A stretch of 42,906 nt of DNA, taken from NCBI GenBank assembly GCA_945860125.1, contig CAMAPQ010000015.1, forward strand, positions 1 to 42,906, written 5' to 3'. Below, piece by piece: positions 8,614 through 19,480 of this stretch (position 1 is the stretch's first letter; each line of letters opens with the position of its first letter). The notes below the pieces were generated by a model that had not been told where the DNA came from, made no database searches, and was given only the letters and a program-made list of their open reading frames with translations. The position numbers and the translations under genes are program-made. The stretch comes from Klebsiella pneumoniae. Its GTDB lineage: Bacteria; Pseudomonadota; Gammaproteobacteria; Pseudomonadales; CAMAPQ01.

Positions 8614-10086
8614 ATGACGCTTCATTTTTTAACTTGGGATCAGCTTGCTCATTGCTTAAATGCGACATTGATAACCGCTGCTAGTATTTTTCAGGCGCAG
8701 ATTGCTTCGTGCCGTATTCCAACGGGAATATGCTCAACAGATACACGCTCAACAAAGCCTGAAGATTTATTTTTTGCACTTAAAGGTCCTCGTTATGATG
8801 CGCATGATTTTCTTTTTCAGGCAAAAGAAAAAGGAGCCTTAGGCGCAGTTATTGAATGGCAGTGGTGGAATGCGCAAACAAAAATAACGCAACAAACATT
8901 AAGTGAGTCTTTTCATCTTTGGTTGGTTGAGTCTGCTTCGGTTGCATTGCAATTATTTGGTAAATATTTTCGCGCTCAATTTAATTTGCCTGTTATCGCT
9001 TTAACGGGCAGTTGCGGTAAAACAACCGTAAAAGAAATTATTGCCACAATCTTAAAAGAAGCTGTGTGTGTTCAAGGTTTAAATGCGCAGGAGTCAGTGC
9101 TTTATACTGAAGGCAATTTGAATAATGAGATTGGTGTGCCCTTGATGTGCGCAAGATTAAGTGAAGCTCATCGTTACGCGGTATTTGAGCTAGGGGCGAG
9201 TCATCAAGGTGAAATTGCCTTAACAAGTAATATTGTGCGGCCGGATGTTGCTTTGTTGAATAATGTCGGTGAGGCTCATTTAGAGGGTTTTGGCTCTTTA
9301 GAAGGTGTTTTTCGCGCCAAAATGGAAATTTATCAAGCTTTATCTGCGGAAGGTATGGCAGTTATTAATTTAGATACTGCGTTTGCTAGCAAGAATCTCC
9401 AACAAACCCAACATTTAAAGCGTATTACGTTTTCATCCCTTGAATCGACAGCAGATGTTTTCCTTCTCAAAACGCAGCAGCTTGATTGTTCTGATTATTT
9501 ATATCAGCTCACCGTTCGTCTGCCTCAAGGTCAGTTGGTTTTTTTGTGGCGTTTAATGGGGGGGCATAATATTCAAAATGCACTTGCTGCTATTGCTTGT
9601 ATTTTACCTTTTGTAAGTGATTTATCGCTTATTAAGCGCGCACTAGAAAAGGTGCAGGCTGTACCAGGCAGGCTTTTTTATCAAAAAATCTCGGATAATA
9701 TATTTATTATTGACGATACTTATAATGCTAATCCTTTATCAATGAAAGCGGCTTTTGAAGCTTTTTCCTGTCTTTTTTCTGTTAATAATCATGATTTTCA
9801 AAAGATTTTTATTGCAGGGGATATGTTGGAGTTAGGCGAGCATGCAGATATGGCTCACGTTACTTTAGGCGAGCAAGCAAATCAGCATGCAATCGATTGT
9901 TTGATAGCTATTGGCTTATTTTCAACGGCGACCATTTCAAATTTTAAAGGTGAAAAATATGCCTTTAAAACGCATGAAGAGGCTGAGTCTGTGCTTGCCT
10001 TAAAATTAAAAACCAAAGCATTTTTTCTTGTTAAAGGCTCCAGAGGGAGTCGTATGGAAAAAATCGTGATGCGTTTGAAGCATTAG
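8614..10086 (+). CDS. murF: UDP-MurNAc-tripeptide:D-alanyl-D-alanine ligase MurF
   Basis: Last cytoplasmic Mur ligase; it adds D-Ala-D-Ala to make the pentapeptide. It is 490 residues. The P-loop TGSCGKTT is at 131-138, followed by the central-domain [10 protein letters not shown] motif and the C-terminal [11 protein letters not shown] motif, both typical of MurF. It starts two bases after murE and precedes mraY by 19 bases. Its D-Ala-D-Ala substrate is made by the ddl product further down the same operon. Confidence 0.96.
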   Translation: MTLHFLTWDQLAHCLNATLITAASIFQAQIASCRIPTGICSTDTRSTKPEDLFFALKGPRYDAHDFLFQAKEKGALGAVIEWQWWNAQTKITQQTLSESFHLWLVESASVALQLFGKYFRAQFNLPVIALTGSCGKTTVKEIIATILKEAVCVQGLNAQESVLYTEGNLNNEIGVPLMCARLSEAHRYAVFELGASHQGEIALTSNIVRPDVALLNNVGEAHLEGFGSLEGVFRAKMEIYQALSAEGMAVINLDTAFASKNLQQTQHLKRITFSSLESTADVFLLKTQQLDCSDYLYQLTVRLPQGQLVFLWRLMGGHNIQNALAAIACILPFVSDLSLIKRALEKVQAVPGRLFYQKISDNIFIIDDTYNANPLSMKAAFEAFSCLFSVNNHDFQKIFIAGDMLELGEHADMAHVTLGEQANQHAIDCLIAIGLFSTATISNFKGEKYAFKTHEEAESVLALKLKTKAFFLVKGSRGSRMEKIVMRLKH

Positions 10087-10105
10087 AAGCATTAAAGGAA
10101 AAAAT

Positions 10106-11188
10106 ATGTTGTTTTGGTTAAGTCTTTTGCTTGAGGATTTTTATACAGGTTTTGCGGTATTTCACTACATTTCTTTAAGAGGTGTTTTGGGTGTTTTGAC
10201 GGCGCTTTTTTTTAGTTTATGGTTAGGGCCAATTTTGATTCGCTATTTAATAGCCAAACAAATTGGACAATCTGTCAGAAGTGATGGGCCGCAGTCGCAT
10301 TTAAGTAAAAAAGGTACGCCAACGATGGGCGGTGCACTTATTTTATTAGCACTTGGTTTTAGCACTTTATTATGGGCTGATCTTGGTAATCGTTATGTTT
10401 GGATTGTACTAATTGTTACGTTTATTTTTGGGGCGGTCGGCTGGGTAGATGATTATCGTAAAGTGATTGAAAAAAATGCGAAAGGCTTACCTGCAAGATG
10501 GAAGTATTTTTGGCAGTCTTTAGCAGGTTTTGGGGCGGCGTTAGTCTTATATTTAATGGCAACGGAACCGCAGCAAACGCAGTTAATTATCCCGGTATTT
10601 AAAGATATTGTTGTTGATCTTGGTTTGGGTTATTTGTTTTTTACGTATCTTGTTATTGTTGGTTCAAGTAACGCTGTGAATCTTACTGATGGATTAGATG
10701 GTCTTGCCATTATGCCAACGGTGATGGTTGCAGGTGCTTTAGGTGTTTTTGCTTATGTCGCAGGTCACCATACTTTTGCTGAATATTTGCATTTTCCTTA
10801 CATTCCAGGCGCAGGTGAGCTGGTTGTGTTATGCGGCGCGCTCGTGGGTGCAGGCTTAGGGTTTTTATGGTTTAATACTTACCCTGCACAGGTATTTATG
10901 GGCGATGTCGGGGCTTTGTCACTAGGTGCAGCTCTAGGTACCATCGCGGTGATTATCCGCCAAGAAATCATGCTTTTTATTATGGGCGGTATTTTTGTGC
11001 TTGAAACCGTTTCCGTTATTTTACAAGTTATTTCTTTTAAAATGACAGGCAAGCGTATTTTTCGCATGGCGCCTATTCATCATCATTTCGAGTTAAAAGG
11101 GTGGCCTGAACCAAAAGTAATTGTTAGATTTTGGATCATTACGGTTATTTTGGTGCTTTTAGGTCTTGCTACGTTGAAAATTCGGTAA
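10106..11188 (+). CDS. mraY: Phospho-MurNAc-pentapeptide transferase MraY
   Basis: Integral membrane enzyme that moves phospho-MurNAc-pentapeptide to undecaprenyl phosphate, giving lipid I. It is 360 residues with about ten transmembrane helices. Signature blocks are visible: KKGTPTMGG near residue 68, VDDYRK near 115, [10 protein letters not shown] near 193, and the loop histidines in [13 protein letters not shown] near 322-334. ATG 10106 has an AAGGAA ribosome site. It is followed by murD after 15 bases. Confidence 0.98.
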   Translation: MLFWLSLLLEDFYTGFAVFHYISLRGVLGVLTALFFSLWLGPILIRYLIAKQIGQSVRSDGPQSHLSKKGTPTMGGALILLALGFSTLLWADLGNRYVWIVLIVTFIFGAVGWVDDYRKVIEKNAKGLPARWKYFWQSLAGFGAALVLYLMATEPQQTQLIIPVFKDIVVDLGLGYLFFTYLVIVGSSNAVNLTDGLDGLAIMPTVMVAGALGVFAYVAGHHTFAEYLHFPYIPGAGELVVLCGALVGAGLGFLWFNTYPAQVFMGDVGALSLGAALGTIAVIIRQEIMLFIMGGIFVLETVSVILQVISFKMTGKRIFRMAPIHHHFELKGWPEPKVIVRFWIITVILVLLGLATLKIR

Positions 11189-11203
11189 TTCAAGGTTGTT
11201 GGT

Positions 11204-12592
11204 ATGAAGTCTAACGTTGCGAATCTTTTAGATAAAAATAAGGATTATATTGCGGTCGTGGGTTTGGGCAAAACAGGCTTATCTTGTATCCGTTTTCTTA
11301 AAGGTAAAGGCTTTGTTGTTAAAGTAACTGATTCTCGTGCAAAGCCACCTGGTTTTGATTTAATGCTGAGTGAGTTTAGTGATGTTGAGCTTTTTTTAGG
11401 CGAATTTTCTGAAGCTGTTCTCATGAATGCACAGAAAATTATTTTAAGTCCGGGTGTCTCGCTTAAAGAGCCTGCCATTCAAAAAGCGCAAGCTGTCGGT
11501 GTGCCTGTGGTGGGTGATATTGAATTATTCTGTGCGGAGATAGACGCGCCTATTATTGCTATTACGGGCTCTAATGCAAAAAGTACGGTTACAGATCTTG
11601 TCGGGCGCATGATGTTTGATGCCGGTCTTCATGTCTGTGTCGGGGGTAATTTAGGGACGCCTGCGTTGAGTTTGCTGGGGAATGAGGCGGAAGTTTACGT
11701 GCTTGAATTATCTAGTTTTCAGCTGGAAACGACTCATGCTCTCAATGCAGTTGTGGCAACCATTCTTAATATTTCAGAGGATCATCTTGATCGTTATGAT
11801 CATATGTTGGAATATCAGAAGGCAAAATATCGTATTTTTCGCGGGTGTAAAAAAGCGGTATTAAATCGTGATGATTCTCTTAGCAGCCCTTTGCTGCCGC
11901 CTTCGGTAAGTCAGATAACGTTTGGGGCAGGTATTCCAGGCGATAAACAATTTGGTTTGATGATTGTTGAAGGTGAGACCTATCTTGCCTTTCAAGGAAA
12001 GCCCATTTTCCCACAAAAAAAACTGCATATTGCAGGATTGCACAATGCATTAAACGCACTGGCCGCTTTAGCGATTGGTTATCAGTTTGGTTTGTCAATT
12101 CCAGTGATGATCAATACGTTGAGTATTTATCATGGCTTGCCACATCGTTGTCAGTGGGTAACCCAATTTAAAGGCGTTGATTGGTATAACGATTCAAAAG
12201 GGACAAATGTAGGTGCAACGCTTGCTGCTATTAAGGGATTAGGTGAGTCACATCCTCTTGGTAAAATTGTATTGATTGCAGGTGGGGTGGGTAAAGGCGC
12301 TGATTTTACGTCCTTACAAGCGCCGCTCCATTCTTTTGCGCGTGAAGTTATTTTGATGGGTAAAGATGCGCCGCTTATTTACGAGGCGATTAAAAATCAT
12401 ACCGCTTGTTATTTCGCTACGAATCTTCGTGATGCAGTTCAGCGTGCAGCGCTTATTGCTGAAAAAGGGGACAGTGTTTTGTTATCCCCTGCTTGCGCTA
12501 GTTTTGATATGTTTTCAGGTTATGAAGAGCGAGGCGATCAATTTGTTAAAGCTGTTTTTGCCGAGGAGCAAGCTTTTTCCACGGCAATTTAA
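11204..12592 (+). CDS. murD: UDP-MurNAc-L-alanine:D-glutamate ligase MurD
   Basis: Cytoplasmic Mur ligase that adds D-glutamate. It is 462 residues. The N-terminal Rossmann-like domain starts IAVVGLGKTGLS. The P-loop is GSNAKST at 122-128, with Ala where E. coli has Gly. I believe this variant also occurs in other gammaproteobacterial MurD proteins, so I do not read it as loss of function. The C-terminal block YNDSKGTNVGATLAA is typical of MurD. A short reading frame lies between this gene and ftsW (see findings). Confidence 0.97.
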   Translation: MKSNVANLLDKNKDYIAVVGLGKTGLSCIRFLKGKGFVVKVTDSRAKPPGFDLMLSEFSDVELFLGEFSEAVLMNAQKIILSPGVSLKEPAIQKAQAVGVPVVGDIELFCAEIDAPIIAITGSNAKSTVTDLVGRMMFDAGLHVCVGGNLGTPALSLLGNEAEVYVLELSSFQLETTHALNAVVATILNISEDHLDRYDHMLEYQKAKYRIFRGCKKAVLNRDDSLSSPLLPPSVSQITFGAGIPGDKQFGLMIVEGETYLAFQGKPIFPQKKLHIAGLHNALNALAALAIGYQFGLSIPVMINTLSIYHGLPHRCQWVTQFKGVDWYNDSKGTNVGATLAAIKGLGESHPLGKIVLIAGGVGKGADFTSLQAPLHSFAREVILMGKDAPLIYEAIKNHTACYFATNLRDAVQRAALIAEKGDSVLLSPACASFDMFSGYEERGDQFVKAVFAEEQAFSTAI

Positions 12593-12624
12593 AAAGGAAT
12601 AAGAATGAAACAGGGTGTTCAATC

Positions 12625-13803
12625 ATGTTAATGACGAAAGAGGCTTCTTTTGATAATCGTTGGCAGGAATTTCTTTTTCAGGATCAAGCGCAGCGGTGGA
12701 TATTTTTTTTAACGGCTGCTTTGTTATTGGTTGGCGAAATTTTAGTCACGTCTGCTTCGTTAGAATATGCTCAAAAGTTTAAGTCAACCTCTAATTATTT
12801 TTGGCTTCGTCATACTGTTTATCTCATGCTATCGATTATTATTGGTTGTTTTGCTTATCGTCTTCCCCTTTCTTTTTGGGAGAAATGGGGTGCTAGAGCG
12901 TTACTTCTCTCTTTTTTTTTGCTGTTTGCAGTATGGATTCCAGGCTTAGGCATTAAAATGAATGGTAGCCATCGCTGGATTCGTCTTCCTGGGTTTACCC
13001 TTCAGCCTTCTGAGTTTGTGAAGCTATTTGTTGTGGTGTATTTAGCAGGCTATCTTGTTAGAAAAAGAGAGGAAGTACTTAATACTTTTATTGGTTTTGT
13101 AAAGCCTTTTATAGTGTTATTGCTCATTGTTTTTTTATTATTATGCGAGCCGGATTTTGGCGCTGCTGTTGTCATTATGGGCTCAGCGATGAGCATGATC
13201 TTTTTAAGTGGTGCTCGTATTTCCCAGTTTATTTTATTGTTTGGCCTCCTCTTAATTGCGGGTATTTTATTGGTTGTTTTTGAGCCTTATCGTATGGGAC
13301 GCGTTTTTTCTTTTGTCTCTCCTTGGGAGGATCCTTACAACAAAGGTTATCAGCTGACGCAAAGCTTGATTGCCATAGGGCGGGGCGAGTGGTTTGGTGT
13401 GGGTTTAGGCAACAGTGTGCAGAAGCTGTTTTATTTGCCTGAAGCGCACACTGATTTTGTTTACGCGGTGCTTGCTGAAGAGTTAGGTCTTGTTGGCGCT
13501 GTATGCGTTATTTTGGCTTTTGTTGGTTTGTTTTGGGCCAGCTTCCGTATTGGCATACAAGCTATTCGTAAAGAGTTCTTTTTTGCAGGTTACTTGGCAT
13601 GGGGTATTGGCATGTTAATCGGGTTGCAGGCCATGATTAATATCGGCGTTAGTCTTGGCGTATTACCTACAAAAGGTATTACATTGCCTTTCGTGAGTTA
13701 TGGCGGAACAAGTCTTGTGGTCAGCGTTACATTAAGTGCACTTTTACTGCGTATTGGAACGGAAGTATCACGCAAAGGATCGGGCGCTTTAAGAAAAGTT
13801 TAA
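12625..13803 (+). CDS. ftsW: Septal peptidoglycan glycosyltransferase FtsW
   Basis: SEDS-family membrane protein that polymerises septal glycan strands with FtsI. It is 392 residues with about ten transmembrane helices. The conserved loops NGSHRWIRLPGFTLQPSEF (about 112-130) and LPTKGITLPFVSYGGTS (about 349-365) identify it as FtsW/RodA, and its place between murD and murG makes it FtsW. ATG 12625 has AGGG nine bases upstream. ATG 12631 is an alternative that overlaps the stop of an eight-codon frame as TAATG. Its own stop overlaps the ATG at 13803 in the same way. Confidence 0.96.
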   Translation: MLMTKEASFDNRWQEFLFQDQAQRWIFFLTAALLLVGEILVTSASLEYAQKFKSTSNYFWLRHTVYLMLSIIIGCFAYRLPLSFWEKWGARALLLSFFLLFAVWIPGLGIKMNGSHRWIRLPGFTLQPSEFVKLFVVVYLAGYLVRKREEVLNTFIGFVKPFIVLLLIVFLLLCEPDFGAAVVIMGSAMSMIFLSGARISQFILLFGLLLIAGILLVVFEPYRMGRVFSFVSPWEDPYNKGYQLTQSLIAIGRGEWFGVGLGNSVQKLFYLPEAHTDFVYAVLAEELGLVGAVCVILAFVGLFWASFRIGIQAIRKEFFFAGYLAWGIGMLIGLQAMINIGVSLGVLPTKGITLPFVSYGGTSLVVSVTLSALLLRIGTEVSRKGSGALRKV

Positions 13804-13832
13804 TGCTTAGGACTTATGCAAAAGGGAAGACC

Positions 13833-14921
13833 ATGAAAAGTCGGTGCGTATTAATTGCGGCAGGTGGCACAGGCGGACACGTATTTCCTGGTATTGCTGT
13901 TGCGCATGCTTTAAAGCGCGCAGGCATCACGGTGGTATGGATTGGCTCACAAGGTGGCATGGAACAACAATGGATTGAAAAAGAAGCGATACCGCTCACG
14001 CTGATTAATGTGCAAGGTTTACGTGGTAAATCACTGCTTAAGCGGGGCGCTGCTTTTTTCAACTTATTTTCGGCTTTTTTTCAAGCTGTTAGCGCCTTGA
14101 AAAATATTCGCCCTGATGCGGTGTTGTGTATGGGTGGTTTTGTTTCTGGTCCTGCAGGTCTTGCTGCGAAGTATTTGGCTATTCCTTTAGCAATTCATGA
14201 GCAAAATGCAATTTCTGGCATGACAAATCGCGTTCTTTCTTATATTGCGCATAAAGTCTTTATCGCTTTTCCCAAAACGAAAGGTTTAAATTTGACAGAA
14301 AAAGTCATTTTCACAGGTAATCCTGTGCGTGAAGCGATTATGAACTTACCTCTTCCTTCGTTCCGTTTTAAAGGTCGAAAAGCGGTGCTGACCATTTTGG
14401 TGTTGGGTGGTAGTCGTGGTGCGCAGGCTTTAAATGAATCAGTGCCGATTGTTTTATCTCGTATGAGTTGTCATTTGAGCGTGATTCATCAGTGTGGTGC
14501 ACAAGCTGATATTCCCTCGATTAAAGCCGCTTATAAGGGCTCACATTTGCTTGTGGACGTTACGCCTTTTATTGATGATATGGCCGCAGCTTATGCACGA
14601 GCTGATCTTGTTATTTGCAGAGCAGGCGCACTTACCTTGAGTGAGTTAATGTCGGCAGGTTTGGGGGCTGTACTCGTGCCCTATCCTCACGCGGTAGACG
14701 ATCATCAAACGCATAATGCTGCAATTTTGGTTGATGCAAAGGCAGGCATCATCTGGCAGCAGCATGAATCTATTGATCTATTATCAGAAAAACTTAAACC
14801 CTTATTGAATCGAGATGAGTTATTAGCCATGGCTGAACGCGCCAGAAAACTTGCTAATCCAAAAACAGTACAAATCGTCACAGAGACTTTAATGGAGATA
14901 ATGAATGACTGCCGTCATTGA
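13833..14921 (+). CDS. murG: Lipid II synthase MurG (GlcNAc transferase)
   Basis: Membrane-associated GT-B glycosyltransferase that adds GlcNAc from UDP-GlcNAc to lipid I, giving lipid II. The glycine-rich [10 protein letters not shown] loop is near residue 10. The second-domain [12 protein letters not shown] loop and the [11 protein letters not shown] donor-binding segment are present. The frame opens at ATG 13803, which overlaps the ftsW stop. I prefer ATG 13833: it has the strong AAGGGAAGA site five bases upstream and gives the family N-terminus [16 protein letters not shown] (362 residues). The 3' end overlaps murC by 17 bases. Confidence 0.95.
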   Translation: MKSRCVLIAAGGTGGHVFPGIAVAHALKRAGITVVWIGSQGGMEQQWIEKEAIPLTLINVQGLRGKSLLKRGAAFFNLFSAFFQAVSALKNIRPDAVLCMGGFVSGPAGLAAKYLAIPLAIHEQNAISGMTNRVLSYIAHKVFIAFPKTKGLNLTEKVIFTGNPVREAIMNLPLPSFRFKGRKAVLTILVLGGSRGAQALNESVPIVLSRMSCHLSVIHQCGAQADIPSIKAAYKGSHLLVDVTPFIDDMAAAYARADLVICRAGALTLSELMSAGLGAVLVPYPHAVDDHQTHNAAILVDAKAGIIWQQHESIDLLSEKLKPLLNRDELLAMAERARKLANPKTVQIVTETLMEIMNDCRH

Positions 14922-16389
14922 TAACGTGGTTGGGCTTGGTATAGCAGTTAAAAAAGTAATAGGAATGCCTGCGATGAGACGCATCAAAAAAGTACATTTT
15001 GTAGGGATCGGTGGTTCTGGTATGTCTGGTATTGCTGAGGTTTTAATCAATCAAGGTTATGGTATTTCGGGTAGTGATTTAAAGGCAAGTGGCGTAACAG
15101 ATCGACTTGTTAAAATGGGCGCTAAAATTTTCATAGGGCATGAAGAGCAAAATATTGAAGGGGCAGATGTACTGGTTTTTTCTAGCGCAATTACGATTGA
15201 TAATCCTGAGATTATTTCAGCGAAGGTGAGTCGAATTCCTGTGGTATCACGTGCGCAGATGTTATCTGAGTTAATGCGTTTTCGTCACGGAATTGCAATT
15301 GCGGGCACTCATGGTAAAACAACAACAACGAGTTTAATTGCGATGATTTTAGCCGAGGCAGGGTTGGATCCTACTTTTGTTATTGGTGGAATATTAAATG
15401 GTACAGGCACGAATGCACGATTGGGCGCAAGTCGTTATTTTGTCGCAGAAGCAGATGAGAGCGATGCTTCTTTTTTACATTTGCAACCACTTATTTCTGT
15501 TGTAACGAATATCGATCAGGATCACATGTCGACGTATGAGGGTAATTTTGAAAAACTTAAACAGACTTTTATTTCTTTTCTTCATAATTTGCCGTTTTAT
15601 GGCTTAGCTATTTTATGTTCAGATGATGCTGTGGTGCGAGATATTATTCCTGATGTCGGTCGCCCTTTCGTCACCTACGGTATTGAAGATCTAGCTGATT
15701 ATCGTGCAGTACAGATTAGCCAGGAAGGGATGCAAATGTTTTTTACGGTTTTAAGGCCGGCGCCTCATCATGCGTTACACGTTAAACTGAATATTCCTGG
15801 TGAGCATAATATTTTAAATGCCTTAGCAGCTATTGCCATTGCAACCGAAGAAGGGTTAGAAGATGCAGCCATTGTGAGAGCGTTAGCACATTTTGAGGGG
15901 GTTGGTAGGCGTCTTCAGGTATTAGGCGATTTTAACCTGGCAGCCGGTGGCTCTGTAAAAATAATCGATGATTATGGCCATCATCCTCGTGAAGTGGAGG
16001 TTGTCATTCAGGCGATTCGTCGAACATGGCCTTTGAAAAGAATTGTAATGGTTTATCAGCCGCATCGTTTTACACGAACGCGTGATTTATATGAAGACTT
16101 TGTCAAAATACTTTCTCGTGTGGATACGTTGTTTTTAATGGAAGTTTATAGTGCCGGTGAAAAGCCTATTCATGGTGCAGATAGCCGTAGTTTATGCCGT
16201 AGCATTCGTCACTTAGGTCAAATTGAACCGTTTTATATTGAAAATAGTGAAGAGTTATATCGTTTATTACCTCAAGGTTTGCAGGATGATGATATTTTAT
16301 TAATGCAAGGTGCGGGCGATATTGGTTTAATTGCTAAGCAGTTTGCAGCGAGTTCATTGTGTTTTGATACCTTGCTAGGTGTGGGATAA
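14905..16389 (+). CDS. murC: UDP-MurNAc:L-alanine ligase MurC
   Basis: First Mur ligase; it adds L-alanine to UDP-MurNAc. It is 494 residues from ATG 14905, which has GGAG upstream. Internal ATG 14974 ([19 protein letters not shown]) would trim 23 residues, but an N-terminal extension of that order is normal in the family. The Rossmann loop GIGGSGM is near 34-40, the P-loop GTHGKTT at 134-140, and the late [10 protein letters not shown] motif is typical of MurC. It overlaps murG. Downstream comes ddl directly, with no murB between. Confidence 0.96.
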   Translation: MTAVIDNVVGLGIAVKKVIGMPAMRRIKKVHFVGIGGSGMSGIAEVLINQGYGISGSDLKASGVTDRLVKMGAKIFIGHEEQNIEGADVLVFSSAITIDNPEIISAKVSRIPVVSRAQMLSELMRFRHGIAIAGTHGKTTTTSLIAMILAEAGLDPTFVIGGILNGTGTNARLGASRYFVAEADESDASFLHLQPLISVVTNIDQDHMSTYEGNFEKLKQTFISFLHNLPFYGLAILCSDDAVVRDIIPDVGRPFVTYGIEDLADYRAVQISQEGMQMFFTVLRPAPHHALHVKLNIPGEHNILNALAAIAIATEEGLEDAAIVRALAHFEGVGRRLQVLGDFNLAAGGSVKIIDDYGHHPREVEVVIQAIRRTWPLKRIVMVYQPHRFTRTRDLYEDFVKILSRVDTLFLMEVYSAGEKPIHGADSRSLCRSIRHLGQIEPFYIENSEELYRLLPQGLQDDDILLMQGAGDIGLIAKQFAASSLCFDTLLGVG

Positions 16390-16411
16390 AAAATAAATAA
16401 GGAGTAACAGC

Positions 16412-17356
16412 ATGATTGATGTCAAGCAGTTTGGTAAAGTTGGTCTGCTTTATGGTGGTGCTTCTGCTGAAAGAGAAATTTCGCTGCGTTCTGGGAAGGC
16501 GGTACTCGCTGCGTTACAGCATGCGGGTGTCGATGTAACGCCCCTTGATCCGGGCGAACATAAAATGGCTATTACCCCTGAATTTTTTTCTGATCTTTTA
16601 TCTTTTGACCGTTTTTTTATTATCCTGCATGGGCGTGGTGGGGAAGATGGAAAAATACAAGCATTGCTTGATTATTTAGGTAAACCTTATACCGGCAGTG
16701 GTGTTTGCGCTTCTGCGATTGCGATGGATAAATATCGCACTAAATTGCTGTGGGCTGGTTTAGGTTTGCCAACACCGCCCTTTCATTTGGTTTCACCTTC
16801 CGTTACAGAAAAAGAGCTGACAGCGCTTATGCTGCGTTTTCCTGTCATGGTCAAGCCTATTTCTGAAGGTTCAAGCATTGGCATGAGTAAGTGTGATGCT
16901 ATAACGGATTTACTCGCCTGTATTGAGCTTGCAAGTCAGTATGATCATGAGATCTTATTGGAAGCGTTTATTTTGGGCGAAGAATATACCGTTGCAATTA
17001 TCGATAATAAAGCGCTGCCCTCTATTCGTTTAGTGACACCTAGTGCGTTCTATGATTACAACGCTAAATATGCCTCAAAAGACACGCAATATCATTGTCC
17101 TTCTAGTTTAAGTGAAAAAGAGGAGGAAGCGATTAGAAGTCTTGCATTAAAGGCTTTTCATTCGGTGGGTTGTGTTGGTTGGGGACGTGTTGATGTGATG
17201 CGTGATAAAAAAACAAATGAGTTTTTTTTGCTGGAAGTGAATACTGTGCCGGGTATGACTGAACGCAGTTTAGTGCCCCTTGCTAGCCAAACAGCAGGGA
17301 TTTCTTTTGAGCAGTTGGTGCTGACATTACTTGCTCAGACGCTGCCTTCTTCTTGA
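16412..17356 (+). CDS. ddl: D-alanine:D-alanine ligase Ddl
   Basis: ATP-grasp enzyme making the D-Ala-D-Ala dipeptide used by MurF. It is 314 residues, a usual size. Visible motifs are GGASAEREISLRSG near residue 15, EGSSIGMSK in the ATP-binding region, the omega-loop region NAKYASKDTQYHCPS and the metal-binding LLEVNTVPGMTE near the end. ATG 16412 has an AAGGAG site. It sits where ddlB is normally found, before ftsQ. Confidence 0.96.
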   Translation: MIDVKQFGKVGLLYGGASAEREISLRSGKAVLAALQHAGVDVTPLDPGEHKMAITPEFFSDLLSFDRFFIILHGRGGEDGKIQALLDYLGKPYTGSGVCASAIAMDKYRTKLLWAGLGLPTPPFHLVSPSVTEKELTALMLRFPVMVKPISEGSSIGMSKCDAITDLLACIELASQYDHEILLEAFILGEEYTVAIIDNKALPSIRLVTPSAFYDYNAKYASKDTQYHCPSSLSEKEEEAIRSLALKAFHSVGCVGWGRVDVMRDKKTNEFFLLEVNTVPGMTERSLVPLASQTAGISFEQLVLTLLAQTLPSS

Positions 17357-17388
17357 GTTTGAGTCGTTCTTAACGGAAAACAGGATTA

Positions 17389-18180
17389 ATGGAAAAAAAT
17401 ATATACGGGCTTTTTAATTTGGGTGCTGTATTAAGGTTAAAAAAAATCATGTCATTGATTTTTTTGCTCGTTGTCTGTTTTATTTTATGGTTAAATCGCG
17501 CTCATTTTTCTGCGTCAAATATAATTGATTTACTACCACTTTCCAGCGATCAGTTATCGTTTAAAAACTTACATTTTCCAGTCACGCAAGTAAATATTAC
17601 AGCTCCCTTCCTTCATGTTGAGCAAGAGGAGGTTGAGCTGAAATTAAAGGAGCTTGTTCATACAAATTTTTTTGCTGTTGAACTAAAAAAAATTCAGCAC
17701 AGTATTGATCAAATGCCTTGGATTGAAAGTATGACAGTAGAGAGGCAATGGCCTGGAACAATTAATCTTAATTTAAAAGAACGTGTTGCTATTGCTGTTT
17801 GGCAAGAGGCGTCACTGCTTTCTCTTACCGGTGATATTTTTAATCCTGGAAAAAGATGGAAAAATGAGGAAAATTTGCCATATTTAACAGGTGAAAATGA
17901 TCAAGCACTTTATGTTTTAGAAATGTATAGAAAAATGGCGCCTTTATTGAGATCAGTAGATTTACAGCTTACCTCTCTTGAAGTAACCAATATTGGAAGT
18001 TGGCTGATTAAAGTGGATAAAAATATTGATATTTATGTAGATAAAAAAGACACGATAGACAAGCTTAAGAGATGGCTTGATATCTATGTGCAGTTTTCTG
18101 AGCTTGGCGTAAAAGTAAAGCGAGTGGATTTGCGTTATCAAAATGGCGTTGCAATTAAGTGGTTAGGAGAGCGGGAGTAG
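17389..18180 (+). CDS. ftsQ: Cell division protein FtsQ
   Basis: Bitopic divisome protein that binds FtsL/FtsB. It is 263 residues. A transmembrane helix lies at about 20-37. The POTRA-like domain follows at about 60-130, with the conserved segment IDQMPWIESMTVERQWPGTI, and then the FtsQ domain. The ftsA start lies two bases after the ftsQ stop. The family is divergent, but topology, the POTRA segment and context make it secure. Confidence 0.95.
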   Translation: MEKNIYGLFNLGAVLRLKKIMSLIFLLVVCFILWLNRAHFSASNIIDLLPLSSDQLSFKNLHFPVTQVNITAPFLHVEQEEVELKLKELVHTNFFAVELKKIQHSIDQMPWIESMTVERQWPGTINLNLKERVAIAVWQEASLLSLTGDIFNPGKRWKNEENLPYLTGENDQALYVLEMYRKMAPLLRSVDLQLTSLEVTNIGSWLIKVDKNIDIYVDKKDTIDKLKRWLDIYVQFSELGVKVKRVDLRYQNGVAIKWLGERE

Positions 18181-18181
18181 T

Positions 18182-19420
18182 ATGTCATCAAATCAGGTTC
18201 AAAATCTTGTTGTGGGCTTGGATATCGGCACCTCTAAAGTCGTCACGGTGGTGGGCCAAATTCATGATGAGACGGGCGAGTTAGAAATTATTGGTATTGG
18301 TAGCCAGCCTTCCAAAGGCATTAAAAAAGGGGCTGTTATTAATATTGAGTCTACGGTGCAGTCAATTTCTAAATCAATTGAAGAAGCTGAGTTAATGTCC
18401 GGTTGTCGTGTGCACTCTGTGTATGTGGGCATCGCAGGGAGTCATGTTAAAAGCTTAAACTCCCATGGTATTGAAGCAATACGTGATAAAGAAGTGAGTG
18501 AGGCAGATATTGAGCGCGTCATCGAAGCGGCTCAAGCGGTGGCTATTCCTTCTGATCAGAAAGTATTACATATTTTACCGCAAGAATTTTTAGTTGATAA
18601 TCAAGATGGTATTCGCGAACCTTTAGGTATGTCTGGTGTACGTTTAGAAGCGAAAGTGCATTTAGTAACTTGTGCCGTTAATGCATACCAGAATGTAGAG
18701 AAGTGTGTTAAAAAGTGCGGTTTAGAAGTGGAAGATATTATTCTTGAGCAACTTGCTTCAAGTTATTCTACCCTTACCGAAGATGAAAAAGACTTAGGTG
18801 TGTGTTTAATTGATATTGGTGGTGGAACAACTGACGTTGCTGTTTTTGTGGGCGGGGCAATACGTCATACGGCTGTATTTGCGATTGCAGGGGATCAGGT
18901 AACGAACGATATCGCTGTCGCCTTAAGAACACCGACACAAAGCGCGGAAGATATAAAAATTAAATATGCATGTGCCATGGCTGATCTTGCAAATGATAGC
19001 CAAACAATTCATGTTCCGTTGGTGGGAGATCGTCTGGTACAGGATATTTCTCGTCTTAAATTGGCGGAAGTGGTGGAAGCGCGTTACGAAGAAATTTTTT
19101 CGCTTGTGCAAAATGAGTTGAAAAGAAGTGGTTTTGAAGATGCGCTGGCGGCGGGTATTGTGCTCACAGGTGGCTCTTCAAAAATGGAAGGTGTTATTGA
19201 GCTTGCTCGCGAAATTTTTAAAGTGCCCATACGTATTGGTTTTCCGCAAGGTGTCAGTGGTATGAATGAGGTGATTGCCAATCCGGTTTATGCCACTGCA
19301 ATCGGTTTATTACTTTATGGCTGTAAACAGCGCCAAGGGGGGCAAATGGAAAGTGTGAGAAGAGAGCACTTAAAGGGAATGTTTGAGAAGGTTAAGAATT
19401 GGTTAAAGGGTAATTTTTAG
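18182..19420 (+). CDS. ftsA: Cell division protein FtsA
   Basis: Actin-like ATPase that tethers FtsZ to the membrane and recruits later divisome proteins. It is 412 residues. The phosphate-1 loop GLDIGTSKVVTVVG is near residue 13, the phosphate-2 loop LIDIGGGTTDVAVF near 210, and the adenosine loop GIVLTGGSSKMEG near 320. The C-terminus (EKVKNWLKGNF) is an amphipathic helix of the membrane-targeting type. Starts two bases after ftsQ. Confidence 0.97.
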   Translation: MSSNQVQNLVVGLDIGTSKVVTVVGQIHDETGELEIIGIGSQPSKGIKKGAVINIESTVQSISKSIEEAELMSGCRVHSVYVGIAGSHVKSLNSHGIEAIRDKEVSEADIERVIEAAQAVAIPSDQKVLHILPQEFLVDNQDGIREPLGMSGVRLEAKVHLVTCAVNAYQNVEKCVKKCGLEVEDIILEQLASSYSTLTEDEKDLGVCLIDIGGGTTDVAVFVGGAIRHTAVFAIAGDQVTNDIAVALRTPTQSAEDIKIKYACAMADLANDSQTIHVPLVGDRLVQDISRLKLAEVVEARYEEIFSLVQNELKRSGFEDALAAGIVLTGGSSKMEGVIELAREIFKVPIRIGFPQGVSGMNEVIANPVYATAIGLLLYGCKQRQGGQMESVRREHLKGMFEKVKNWLKGNF

Positions 19421-19480
19421 TTTGCCTTGGTATTTGTCGTTAAAGTATTCGCGGTTAAATTTTATTTTGAGGAGAGAGCC

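Noticed and set aside
11203..12592. MurD P-loop with Ala instead of Gly as a sign of lost function
   Set aside because: The rest of the enzyme is intact and I recall GSNAKST in other gammaproteobacterial MurD proteins.
12366..12602. 78-codon frame inside murD
   Set aside because: It lies wholly within murD in another frame apart from the last ten bases, has no family resemblance and no ribosome site.
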